Positions 51,929-60,141 of a DNA stretch of 64,000 bases are shown in pieces. Location: positions 1 to 64,000 of the forward strand of contig NZ_JAMBOV010000001.1 of the NCBI RefSeq assembly GCF_023715745.1, read 5' to 3'. The notes beneath the pieces are model-generated. The model was not told where the DNA came from and ran no database searches. It saw only the letters and a list, made by a program, of their open reading frames with translations. The translations under genes were made by a program, and so were the position numbers. This DNA comes from Microbacterium oleivorans (GTDB lineage Bacteria; Actinomycetota; Actinomycetes; Actinomycetales; Microbacteriaceae). The stretch's first letter is position 1. Every line of letters begins with the position of its first letter.

Positions 51929-53236
51929 ATGGAATCCTCCCAGCCGATCGGGCGTCGCCTGACGCTCAACACCGTCATCCGCCGTCACCAGATCGAAGCG
52001 ACCCGCACCCGCTCCCTCTGGGAAGACGAGACGGAGCTCCACTCCGCGGCACTCGTCGAGCGCTTCTCGGACGCCGTCCGGTCGGCCGTCCCCGACGCGA
52101 GGATCACGTGGGCGCTGTCGTGGGGCGCGCTGACCGATGACTCGCCGCGCTACCGGGACATCCGCACGACGCTCGCCCGCATCACGCGGGACCACGGCGA
52201 CGACGTCGCGTTCGTTCCCGGCGGCTTCTTCGCCAATCTCTACGGATCCCGTGACGAGGTCAGCCGGGATATCCTCGATGCCGCCGATCTCATCTCGGAC
52301 CACTTCGGACGCGATCCCCGCTCGCTCGTGGCCGGCTTCCTCGCCGCCGCCAACATCGCTGCTGCCCGGGAACGCGGGATGCGGACCGTCCAGGGGAACA
52401 TCTGGAGCCAGTTCGACATCGACCTGCAAGACGGCGACGGGTCGATCGCGTACCCCTACTATCCGTCCCGGTCCCACTTCCTGGTTCCCGGACGGGGAGA
52501 CGAGCGCATCGACGCCGTGCAGCTGGACGGGTGGACGGTCGACCTGGTCGCCGCACGCGCGGCCGGGATGTCGCCCGATCACAACTCCCGCCTCGGTCTC
52601 GGCCCGATCGAGACGCTGCACCGGCTGCCCCGCGCCGAGGCACTGCGGGAGCTGGAAGCGACCAGCGAAGCGCACTTCGATGCGCGGAACGTCGAGCGCA
52701 ACGGCCTCGGATGGCTCACCGTGAACTACGAGATCAGCGAGGTCGCACGAGGACTCGCAGTGGACCCGCACATGCTCGACGCATGGACGGGGTGGATCAG
52801 CGGACTCCGGGATCGCTGGCCGGACATGCGCATCCCCACGATCGGCGAGTTCGGTGAGGAGTGGCGGTCGCGGCATCGCGACAACGAGGGCCTCGCCTAT
52901 CTGCTGCAGCAGTCCGGGAGCGGCGTGCAGGCTTCCCGGGCCGGCGAGACGGTGACGTGGTTCATGACGGCCGACTACCGGCTGGGGGTCCTCGAGGATG
53001 AGGAGGGGGTGCGGGTCTTCGACTACACCGCCTACACAGGGACCGAGACCGAGCCGGGCGGGAGCGGGGATCGCCGGTGGAGCCTGCTCGGTGAGATCAA
53101 CCAGAAGGGCACCCGACCGCAGGACCGCCCGCAGCCGATCGCGACGTTCCTCGCCGCCCATCCCGACCTCGATGCCGCCCTCGACGACGCGTACGGCGAC
53201 GCACCCGAGTTGCGCGCTCTGCGAGCGCTCGCGTGA
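51929..53236 (+). CDS. Conserved protein of unknown function, DUF3863-like
   Basis: A 435-residue cytoplasmic protein, tentatively DUF3863-like. The first part reads LNTVIRRHQIEATRTRSLWE, ITWALSWGALTDDSPRYRDI and FVPGGFFANLYGSRDEV. It has TIM-barrel-like strands with many acidic and aromatic residues, including NIWSQFDIDLQDGDGSIAYP and RIPTIGEFGEEW, as in polysaccharide-active enzymes. I cannot name a catalytic pair. The ATG lies 8 nt behind TAGGGT, so it is probably leaderless. It overlaps the rhamnosidase start by 4 bp (GTGA), so the two act in one pathway. Confidence 0.7.
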   Translation: MESSQPIGRRLTLNTVIRRHQIEATRTRSLWEDETELHSAALVERFSDAVRSAVPDARITWALSWGALTDDSPRYRDIRTTLARITRDHGDDVAFVPGGFFANLYGSRDEVSRDILDAADLISDHFGRDPRSLVAGFLAAANIAAARERGMRTVQGNIWSQFDIDLQDGDGSIAYPYYPSRSHFLVPGRGDERIDAVQLDGWTVDLVAARAAGMSPDHNSRLGLGPIETLHRLPRAEALRELEATSEAHFDARNVERNGLGWLTVNYEISEVARGLAVDPHMLDAWTGWISGLRDRWPDMRIPTIGEFGEEWRSRHRDNEGLAYLLQQSGSGVQASRAGETVTWFMTADYRLGVLEDEEGVRVFDYTAYTGTETEPGGSGDRRWSLLGEINQKGTRPQDRPQPIATFLAAHPDLDAALDDAYGDAPELRALRALA

Positions 53237-55743
53237 TCGGACTCACCGCTCTCACGGTCGACCATCGCCATGATCCCGTCGGCGTCGGGGCACGCCCGCG
53301 GTTCGGCTGGCAGGTCACCGGCGCCGGCCCGGGGACGACGCAGCAGGGCTGGCGGATCTCCGTCGCCGACGGGTCGGGCGCTGTCGTCTGGGCCACCTCT
53401 GCGGACGACGACACCTGCGTCGACATCGCCTACGGCGGCTCACCGCTCGAGTCGCTCCGGCGCTACTCCTGGCGCGTGGACGTGCGCACCTCCGACGGCG
53501 AGACCACCGGATCGGGCACCTTCGTCACGGGTGTCGTCGACGGGCAGTGGCACGGCACGCAGTGGGTCGGCGCCCCGCATCCGTCCGCCGCGGCGCCGAT
53601 CGTCCGCGGCGTCTTCGACGTCGACGAACCCGTGCTCGAGGCGTATGCCGTCGTCGCAGCCGGCGGTCTCGCCGTGGTCGAGCTCGACGGAGAGCCGCTC
53701 GACGGATCCGTTCTCGGTCCCGGCTTCACGGACTACGACATCGTGAGCCAGTACACGGTCACGGATGTCACGTCGCGGCTCACGCCCGGTCGCCACGTCC
53801 TGTCCGCCGAACTCGGCCGCGGCTTCTACGGGATGCGCGGACGCAACACCTGGAACTGGGAGCGGGCACCGTGGCACGACGACCCCTGCGTCCGGCTGCT
53901 CGTCGCGGTGCGCACGGAGCGCGGGATGCAGGTGATCGGCAGCGACGAGAGCTGGCGGGTGACGGACGGCCCGACCCGCAGCGATGACCTCTATGCGGGC
54001 GAGGACTTCGACGCGAGACTCGTCGTCGCCGGGAGCGCGGACGCCGCGTTCGACGACACGGGCTGGTCGCGCGTCCGCATCGCCGCGGGGCCCCGCGGCG
54101 TTCCCGAACCGCAGCGCCAACCACCCATCGTGGTCGCCGAGCGGCTGGACCCGACCGAGGTCACGCAGCTGTCGCCGGGTCGATGGGTCGTCGCCTTCGA
54201 GCGCGTCATCGCCGGGTGGGTGGAGGTCGAAGCCGACGGTGGGGGCGGCGAGACGATCGAGCTCCGATTCGGCGAGACGCTGCAGGCGGACGGCGCGCCG
54301 AACTGCGTCGACGAGAAAGGCTATTTCGACGGGCGGTTCCAGACGGACAGGGTGACGCTCGCGGATGGGCCGGTGCACTGGCATCCGCGATTCACCTGGC
54401 ACGGCTTCCGGTACGTGGAGGTGCGCGCTGCACGCCTCCCGCGGCTGCGCGCGGCCGTCGTCCATACGGAGGCGCCGCGCACGGGACGGTTCTCGAGCTC
54501 GGAGCCGCTGCTGGACACGGTCCACGAGCTGACGGTCCGCACGATCCTCAACAATCTCCACGGCATCCCGACCGACACCCCGAAGTACGAGAAGAACGGA
54601 TGGACCGGGGACGGGATGGTGGGCGCCCGGATGATGCTGCAGAATCTCGACACCCACGCGCTGCTCGCGAAGTGGTCGGACGACATCGCGCAGTCCCGTC
54701 ACGGCCGCGGTGCGCCGCAGGTCATCGCACCGCACGGCGGCTGGTCCATGGACTGGTCCCCGGCTCCGACGTGGCACGCCGCGCTGCTGCTCGTCCCCTG
54801 GGAGATCCACATGCAGACGGGCGACACCGAGGTGCTGCGGTCGATCTGGCCCGACGCCCGGGACTACCTCCGCTTCGAACTCGACCGCTGCCCGGGCGGC
54901 ATCGCGACGACGACGCTCGGCGACTGGGTCGCACCCGACACCGATGCCGGGGGCGGCAACCCGCCCGAGGACTCCCGCATCGCGGCCACCGCCTTCCTGG
55001 TCGCGATGTGCGACACCGCGGCGCGCATCGCCGGGACGCTGGGTGAGGATGCGGAGGAGTGGCAAGCCGCGGCATCCGTCAGTCGCGCGGCCTTCGTCGA
55101 CGCCTTCTGGGACGACGGGGCGGCCGAGGTCCGCGGGCAGGGCGACGACGGCTACCGCCAGGCTCATGCGGTGCTCGCGTTGGCGTACGACCTCCTGCCG
55201 CCGGCCGCCCGCGCCCGTGCCGCCGCGCGGCTCGCGGAGGACGTCGTCGAGCGGGACCATCACCTGTGGACCGGAGCCCTCGCCACCCCGCACCTGCTGC
55301 CGGTACTCACCCGTCACGGTCACGGCGAGGTCGCCCTCGCGGTCGCGCTGCAGACGACCTACCCCGGGTGGGGGTACTGGGTGACGCAGGGCGCGACCTC
55401 GCTGTGGGAGCACTGGAAGCCGGAGTCGCGCTCGCGCGGTCACTACTTCCTCGGCACGCTGGACGACTGGCTCTACGGCGACGTCGCCGGCCTTCGACCC
55501 CTGAGCCCGGGATGGCGGCGAGCGCTCGTGTCACCGGGTCTGCTCGACACGTCCCTGCAGAGCGCCGACGCCGCCGTCCGCACCCCGTACGGGATGTTGT
55601 CCGCACGCTGGCGACGCGATGAGGACGGTGTCGTCGAATTGACGTGCGAGGTCCCGGTGGGCGTCACGGCCGAGGTCGAGCTGGGAACGGGGCGGGTCGG
55701 CGTCGGGGCCGGCACGCACCGCTTCCGTCACCAGGTGGAGTAG
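53233..55743 (+). CDS. GH78 alpha-L-rhamnosidase
   Basis: An 836-residue inverting alpha-L-rhamnosidase. N-terminal beta domains (about 1-370) precede an (alpha/alpha)6 barrel (about 400-740) and a C-terminal beta domain. The active-site strip reads DTPKYEKNGWTGD: Asp448, Glu453 and Asp460 match the acidic residues of the family, and Glu726 in SLWEHW matches the base. The usual Cys-Pro-Gln-Arg of this strip is replaced by Thr-Pro-Lys-Tyr, which may alter specificity. No signal peptide, so it acts on imported glycosides. The GTG overlaps the upstream stop by 4 bp. Its end overlaps the convergent SDR gene by 16 bp. Confidence 0.92.
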   Translation: MIGLTALTVDHRHDPVGVGARPRFGWQVTGAGPGTTQQGWRISVADGSGAVVWATSADDDTCVDIAYGGSPLESLRRYSWRVDVRTSDGETTGSGTFVTGVVDGQWHGTQWVGAPHPSAAAPIVRGVFDVDEPVLEAYAVVAAGGLAVVELDGEPLDGSVLGPGFTDYDIVSQYTVTDVTSRLTPGRHVLSAELGRGFYGMRGRNTWNWERAPWHDDPCVRLLVAVRTERGMQVIGSDESWRVTDGPTRSDDLYAGEDFDARLVVAGSADAAFDDTGWSRVRIAAGPRGVPEPQRQPPIVVAERLDPTEVTQLSPGRWVVAFERVIAGWVEVEADGGGGETIELRFGETLQADGAPNCVDEKGYFDGRFQTDRVTLADGPVHWHPRFTWHGFRYVEVRAARLPRLRAAVVHTEAPRTGRFSSSEPLLDTVHELTVRTILNNLHGIPTDTPKYEKNGWTGDGMVGARMMLQNLDTHALLAKWSDDIAQSRHGRGAPQVIAPHGGWSMDWSPAPTWHAALLLVPWEIHMQTGDTEVLRSIWPDARDYLRFELDRCPGGIATTTLGDWVAPDTDAGGGNPPEDSRIAATAFLVAMCDTAARIAGTLGEDAEEWQAAASVSRAAFVDAFWDDGAAEVRGQGDDGYRQAHAVLALAYDLLPPAARARAAARLAEDVVERDHHLWTGALATPHLLPVLTRHGHGEVALAVALQTTYPGWGYWVTQGATSLWEHWKPESRSRGHYFLGTLDDWLYGDVAGLRPLSPGWRRALVSPGLLDTSLQSADAAVRTPYGMLSARWRRDEDGVVELTCEVPVGVTAEVELGTGRVGVGAGTHRFRHQVE

Positions 55744-56480
55744 CCGCCGTCGATGAGCACCACGGATCCGGTCATGTAGGACGCCGCGTCGGAGGCGAGG
55801 AAGGCGACGAGCGACGCGATCTCCTCGGGGGTCCCCACCCGCTGCATCGGGGTTCGCCGGATCCAGTCGTCCCACCAGTCGTCGGGCACTCCCTCGCGGG
55901 TGAGGTCGGTGCCGACGTAACCGGGCGCGACCGCGTTCACGCGGATGCCGGCCTCGACGTACTCGACAGCGAGGGATCTCACGGCGAGGTGCACCGCACC
56001 CTTGGAGGCGTTGTAGGCCGCCTGCCGCTGCGGTGCGTTCGCGAGCTCGCCCGACATCGATCCGATCGCCACGACGGAACCGCCGGACGTCATGTGTCGC
56101 GCCGCCTCGCGCGCGCACCAGAATGTGCCCGTCGCGTTGACGGCGAGGACGCGGTCCCACGCCTCGCGGGTGATGTCGGCGGATGCCTGGTGGTTCGCGA
56201 TCCCTGCGGAGGTGACGAGGATGTCGAGGCGTCCGTGCCGTGCCGCGACGTCCGCGAAGACGGCGGTGACGTCATCGGCGTCGGTCACGTCGAGGTGCGT
56301 GTACTCGACGCGATCGGGGAAGGATGCCGCGGCTTCCGTGCCGAGCTCGTCGAGCAGGTCCGCGATGACGACGGTGGCGCCGAACTCCCGCAACGCCGTA
56401 ACGCAGGCGAGCCCGATGCCTCGGGATCCGCCGGTGACGACGGCGACCTTGCCGTCCAGTTCGAGCCGTTCGCGGTACAT
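55728..56480 (-). CDS. SDR-family sugar/polyol dehydrogenase
   Basis: A 250-residue classical short-chain dehydrogenase: VAVVTGGSRGIGLACVTALR binds NAD(P), VTSAG replaces NNAG, the catalytic Tyr and Lys are in QAAYNASKGAVH, and the end is TGSVVLIDGGYSTW. It resembles threitol, erythrulose and rhamnose dehydrogenases. It is divergent from the RpiR gene; the operator at 56513 contains its -10 box TAGTAT on the minus strand, so it is a likely member of the regulon. Confidence 0.88.
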   Translation of the reverse strand: MYRERLELDGKVAVVTGGSRGIGLACVTALREFGATVVIADLLDELGTEAAASFPDRVEYTHLDVTDADDVTAVFADVAARHGRLDILVTSAGIANHQASADITREAWDRVLAVNATGTFWCAREAARHMTSGGSVVAIGSMSGELANAPQRQAAYNASKGAVHLAVRSLAVEYVEAGIRVNAVAPGYVGTDLTREGVPDDWWDDWIRRTPMQRVGTPEEIASLVAFLASDAASYMTGSVVLIDGGYSTW

Positions 56481-56512
56481 CAGGGGCCTTTCCCGGGTGG
56501 TGCGCTATGGTT

Positions 56513-56527
56513 TGTAGCGATACTACA
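56513..56527. promoter_or_regulatory. RpiR operator between SDR and rpiR-type genes
   Basis: TGTAG-CGATA-CTACA, a perfect 5-bp inverted repeat. On the minus strand it holds the SDR -10 box TAGTAT. On the plus strand it starts 2 nt after a TATGGT box (56505-56510), covering the start of the regulator transcript, which predicts autorepression. Confidence 0.8.
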
Positions 56528-56542
56528 TGGAAGGGGAAACCC

Positions 56543-57463
56543 GTGACCACGGACACCGGACAGAGCACCGCCGCTCCGTCGGAGGATTCCACCGACACCC
56601 TCCTCGAACGCATCACCCGACAACTTCCGAGCCTTCGTCGATCGGAACAGCGGGTCGCCGCGATCGTCCTCGACAACCCCGTCGGCGCAGTGCAGTTCAC
56701 GATGGCGGGCCTCGCCGAAGCGGCAGAGGTCAGCGAGCCGACCGTCATGCGCTTCTGCGCGTCCGTCGGCTGCGAGGGCTTCCAGGACTTCCGCATCCAA
56801 CTCGCCCAGACCCTCGCCCTCGGGCTGCCGGTCACGCATTCGTCCATCACGACGGACGACTCCAGCGCCGACCTCGCCGAGAAGATCTTCGACCACACCA
56901 TCTCGAGCCTCGACCGCGCCCGGCGCACCCTCGCCGCCGCATCCGTCGAGCAGGCCATCTCCCTCCTCCTCGACGCATCCGACATCCTCTTCGTGGGATT
57001 CGGCGCGAGCGGGATCATCGCGCAGGACGCACAGCAGAAGTTCCCGCTCTTCGGGGTCCCCTGCCAGTCGCCCGAGGACTTCCACCAGCAGTTCATCGCG
57101 GCGACGATGAGCGGCCCGCGGTCGGTCACGGTCGCGATCTCGAACACCGGTCACACCGAGCAGACGCTCATCGTCGCCGAAGCGGCCCGCAAGGCCGGCG
57201 CTGCGGTGATCTCGATCACGGGCAGACAGAGCCCGCTGTCCGACATCGCCACGGTTCCCCTCATCGCGCGCACGTTCGAGGACACCGACGTCTACACGCC
57301 GTCCACGAGCCGCCTCGCCGGCCTCGTGGTGATCGACATCCTCGCCACCGGCGTCGCCCTGCGGCGGAGCCCGGAGCACACCGAGGCCATCCGCCGCATG
57401 AAGAGCGAGCTGGCCACCATGCGTTCGGGCGGATCCCCGACCACGGAGGAGTCGCCGTCGTGA
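56543..57463 (+). CDS. RpiR-family sugar-phosphate regulator
   Basis: A 306-residue regulator with an N-terminal HTH (FTMAGLAEAAEVSEPTVMRF, about residues 54-73) and a C-terminal SIS domain (ILFVGFGASGIIAQDAQQKF and VAISNTGHTEQTLIVAEAA) that binds a phosphosugar. The GTG is preceded by GGAAGGGGAAA. The TGTAG...CTACA palindrome at its own promoter resembles the TGTAAT...ATTACA operators of HexR, an RpiR-family protein, so I assign the seven sites of this locus to it. It heads an operon with a dehydrogenase and a lactonase-like gene. Confidence 0.9.
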   Translation: MTTDTGQSTAAPSEDSTDTLLERITRQLPSLRRSEQRVAAIVLDNPVGAVQFTMAGLAEAAEVSEPTVMRFCASVGCEGFQDFRIQLAQTLALGLPVTHSSITTDDSSADLAEKIFDHTISSLDRARRTLAAASVEQAISLLLDASDILFVGFGASGIIAQDAQQKFPLFGVPCQSPEDFHQQFIAATMSGPRSVTVAISNTGHTEQTLIVAEAARKAGAAVISITGRQSPLSDIATVPLIARTFEDTDVYTPSTSRLAGLVVIDILATGVALRRSPEHTEAIRRMKSELATMRSGGSPTTEESPS

Positions 57464-58416
57464 CCGGTCGGGTGCTCGTCACCTCCCGGTCCTTCGGCGG
57501 CGGCGGCCGGGACGTGGTGGGCGAACTGACCGCGGCGGGCTACGAGATCGTCCGCGCCGACCCCTCGCACGACCTGGGGGAGCTCTCCCGCATCCTGCCG
57601 GCGGTCGACGGGTGGATCGCGGGCACCGGACCGGTGACGGGCCGACATCTGGATCTCGCCCCGAGGCTCCGCGTGGTGTCGCGCTACGGCGTGGGGGTGG
57701 ACAACGTCGACGTCGCGGCAGCGGGTGCTCGCGGTGTGATCGTCACGAACACCCCGGGGGCCAACTCGGCCGCCGTCGCCGAGCACACCCTCGCCCTGCT
57801 GCTCAGCGCGCTGCGGGGGATCCCCGCCGCCGATCGACGGGTGCGCCGCGGCGACTGGTCGGGCTGGTCGACGCGCGAGCTGTCGGCTCTGACGGTCGGG
57901 GTGCTCGGGCTCGGGCGGATCGGACGCCTCGTGATCGAACGTCTCGACGGCTTCGGCTGTGCGGTCCGCGGCGCGGATCCGTGGGTGCCCGAGGACGACC
58001 CCGTCTTCGATCGCGTCGTGCGCTGCGACGCAGCCGAGCTCGCGGTGACGTGCGACGTCGTCACGCTCCACGCGCCCGGTGGCCGGACGGTCGTCGACCG
58101 CGATTGGCTCGCCGCCTCCGACCGACCCGTCATCCTCGTCAACACGGCACGCGCCGACCTCGTCGACGAGCCCGCCCTCGCCGACGCGATCCGCTCGGGC
58201 CGCGTCGTCGCCTACGCCGCGGACACACTCGCGACGGAGAATCACGGAGACCTCGCATCGCCGCTGCTCGCTGACGACCTCGCCGACCGCGTCATCATCA
58301 CCCCGCACCTCGGCGCGCAGACGCGCGAGGGCGTGGACGGCATGGGCGGCATGGCGACGGCGGACCTGCGCGCGGTCCTCGAGGGGCGCGCCCCCCGGCA
58401 TCCGGTGTCAGCGTGA
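57460..58416 (+). CDS. D-2-hydroxyacid dehydrogenase (SerA-like)
   Basis: A 318-residue NAD-dependent dehydrogenase of the D-isomer 2-hydroxyacid family. The NAD fold is LTVGVLGLGRIGRLVIERLD with Asp in GADPW; the catalytic Arg lies in NTARADLVDE, the Glu in the AADTLATENH region and the His in ITPHLGAQT. In a sugar context it could oxidise or reduce an aldonate or a keto acid. The GTG overlaps the RpiR stop by 4 bp, and its stop overlaps the next start. Confidence 0.88.
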   Translation: MTGRVLVTSRSFGGGGRDVVGELTAAGYEIVRADPSHDLGELSRILPAVDGWIAGTGPVTGRHLDLAPRLRVVSRYGVGVDNVDVAAAGARGVIVTNTPGANSAAVAEHTLALLLSALRGIPAADRRVRRGDWSGWSTRELSALTVGVLGLGRIGRLVIERLDGFGCAVRGADPWVPEDDPVFDRVVRCDAAELAVTCDVVTLHAPGGRTVVDRDWLAASDRPVILVNTARADLVDEPALADAIRSGRVVAYAADTLATENHGDLASPLLADDLADRVIITPHLGAQTREGVDGMGGMATADLRAVLEGRAPRHPVSA

Positions 58417-59375
58417 TCGAACCCGCTGCGCCTGCCGGCTTCGTCCGGACCGTGACGGGTGATGTGGAACCCGCCGCTCTGGGCGCGGTCGACTACCACG
58501 AGCATCTCTTCCAGCGCTCCCCCCTCCTTCCCGGCGACGATCTGGACGACGAGGCGGCCTCCCTCCGCGAAGCGGTCCTCCTGCGGAGGTCCGGGTTCAC
58601 GGCGATGGTCGACGCGACACCCCTCGGCCTCGGCCGGCGGCCCGATGCCATCCGCCGCATCGCGGAGGAGTCGGGCGTGTCCGTCGTCATGACCACCGGG
58701 GTGCACCGCCGCGAGCACTATGCGTCGGACGATCCCCTCCTCACGGCGGACGTCGATGTCCTCGCGCGCGCCTTCCTGCGGGACCTGCGCGACGGTGCGG
58801 AGGAGGGACTGGATGCCGCGACGTCCGAGGCCGCTGGTCGGCCCCGCGCGGGGGTGCTGAAGGTCGGCCTGGGGTACTGGCGCATCGACGCGGCCGCGCG
58901 GCGGGCGATCGAGGCGGTGGGGTCGGCGCACCGCGCGACCGGGGCACCCGTGATGGTGCACCTGGAGCACGGCTCGGCTGCGCATGAAGCGCTCGACGCG
59001 CTCGACGAGGCGGGAGTGGGCGCCGACCGGGTCGCGCTCGCGCACATCGACCGCAATCCCGATCCGGGCCTGCACGCCGAACTCGCGGCGCGAGGCTCCT
59101 ATTTGGGGTACGACGGTCCGGCGCGCTCCCGTGAGTGGCCGGACTCGGCACTCGTGGACTGCCTCGTCGAGACCGCCCGTCGCGGCGGCGCGACGCGGAT
59201 CCTGCTCGGCGGCGACGTCGCGCGACGCAGCCGGTACGTCGCCTACGGCGGAATGCCGGGGCTCGCCTACCTGGGCGACAGATTCGTCCCTCGGGTCCGC
59301 GCGGCGGGTGGGCCCGAGCTCATCGCTGCGGTGCTCGGGGCCAACCCGGCGACCTGGCTCACCTGGCGGATCTGA
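58413..59375 (+). CDS. Phosphotriesterase-family amidohydrolase/lactonase
   Basis: A 320-residue TIM-barrel metal enzyme. The binuclear site is seen as His-x-His in DYHEHLF, the bridging Lys in GVLKVGLG, His in VMVHLEHG, His in LAHIDRNPD and Asp in LLGGDVARRS. Known relatives hydrolyse lactones, phosphoesters or N-acyl groups; next to a hydroxyacid dehydrogenase in a sugar operon, a sugar-lactonase role is likely. The GTG overlaps the upstream stop by 4 bp. Confidence 0.85.
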   Translation: MIEPAAPAGFVRTVTGDVEPAALGAVDYHEHLFQRSPLLPGDDLDDEAASLREAVLLRRSGFTAMVDATPLGLGRRPDAIRRIAEESGVSVVMTTGVHRREHYASDDPLLTADVDVLARAFLRDLRDGAEEGLDAATSEAAGRPRAGVLKVGLGYWRIDAAARRAIEAVGSAHRATGAPVMVHLEHGSAAHEALDALDEAGVGADRVALAHIDRNPDPGLHAELAARGSYLGYDGPARSREWPDSALVDCLVETARRGGATRILLGGDVARRSRYVAYGGMPGLAYLGDRFVPRVRAAGGPELIAAVLGANPATWLTWRI

Positions 59376-59415
59376 CGCGCATCCGCCGCCGCGCTCCCGG
59401 AGCAAGCCGTCTCAC

Positions 59416-59428
59416 GTAGCACAACTAC
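59416..59428. promoter_or_regulatory. RpiR operator, distal site before the isomerase operon
   Basis: GTAG-CACAA-CTAC, a perfect 4-bp inverted repeat core. It is 73 bp upstream of the next site, which is seven helical turns, so the two could be bridged by a looped repressor. Confidence 0.68.
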
Positions 59429-59488
59429 CGCAAAGACGCGCTCAGACGCATCCTGGGGGTGTCGATTGCGGCTTTTGGCTGTCTCTGC

Positions 59489-59501
59489 GTAGTATTACTA
59501 C
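59489..59501. promoter_or_regulatory. RpiR operator at the isomerase operon promoter
   Basis: GTAG-TATTA-CTAC. It contains the -10 box TAGTAT (59490-59495) on the plus strand; a -35 box TTGCGG (59466-59471) lies 18 nt upstream. Transcription should start near 59502, 37 nt before the isomerase ATG. Confidence 0.78.
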
Positions 59502-59538
59502 CGATCCGAGACCCGGATCGGAAACGAATGGACGTGAC

Positions 59539-60141
59539 ATGTGCGCCGCTGCACGACCGGCCGAACCGGCCGCCCTCACCGTCGATCCGCTCGCCGGCAG
59601 CCTCACGGGCACCGCTGAACGGTATGAGAAGCACCTGCCCGATCTCGACGGGCTCTACCGGGACTCGGACGCCTTCGCCGCGGCGATCCGAGACGATGAC
59701 GGCAGCCCGGTGTACTGGGTCGACAGCAGCACCCCCGAAAGCGGGCGAGGCGCCCTCACGATCGGACTCAGCGTGCTGCGTCCCGGACGGATCGGCGACG
59801 AGTTCGCGATGACCCGCGGCCACCTGCACGCGCATGCCGAGTTCGCGGAGCTCTACTACGGCGTCTCCGGCAGCGGCGTGATGCTCCTGGAGAGCGTCGA
59901 CGGCGAGGCCCGAGCCATCCCCATCTCCCCCGGCGTCGCCGTGCATGTGCCCGGCGGCTGGGTCCACCGCAGCGTGAACGTCGGCGACGACCTGCTCGTC
60001 ACCGTCTTCGCCTACGCGACCGAAGCCGGTCAGGACTACGGCATCATCGAACGCGCAGGGGGAATGAAGCAGCTGATCGTCGCCGACGGCGACGGCTGGA
60101 CGACCCGCCTCAACCCGGATCATGGGGGATACCGTGTCTGA
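59539..60141 (+). CDS. Cupin-type sugar-phosphate isomerase (GPI-like)
   Basis: A 200-residue cupin of the archaeal-type glucose-6-phosphate isomerase family (PF06560). The metal site is complete: GHLHAHAEFAELYYG gives two His and a Glu, and VHVPGGWVHRSVN gives the last His. Such enzymes interconvert aldose and ketose phosphates. Bacteria normally use the unrelated large GPI for glycolysis, so this one is probably for a special sugar phosphate. The ATG is the first gene after the two-operator promoter. Confidence 0.85.
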   Translation: MCAAARPAEPAALTVDPLAGSLTGTAERYEKHLPDLDGLYRDSDAFAAAIRDDDGSPVYWVDSSTPESGRGALTIGLSVLRPGRIGDEFAMTRGHLHAHAEFAELYYGVSGSGVMLLESVDGEARAIPISPGVAVHVPGGWVHRSVNVGDDLLVTVFAYATEAGQDYGIIERAGGMKQLIVADGDGWTTRLNPDHGGYRV

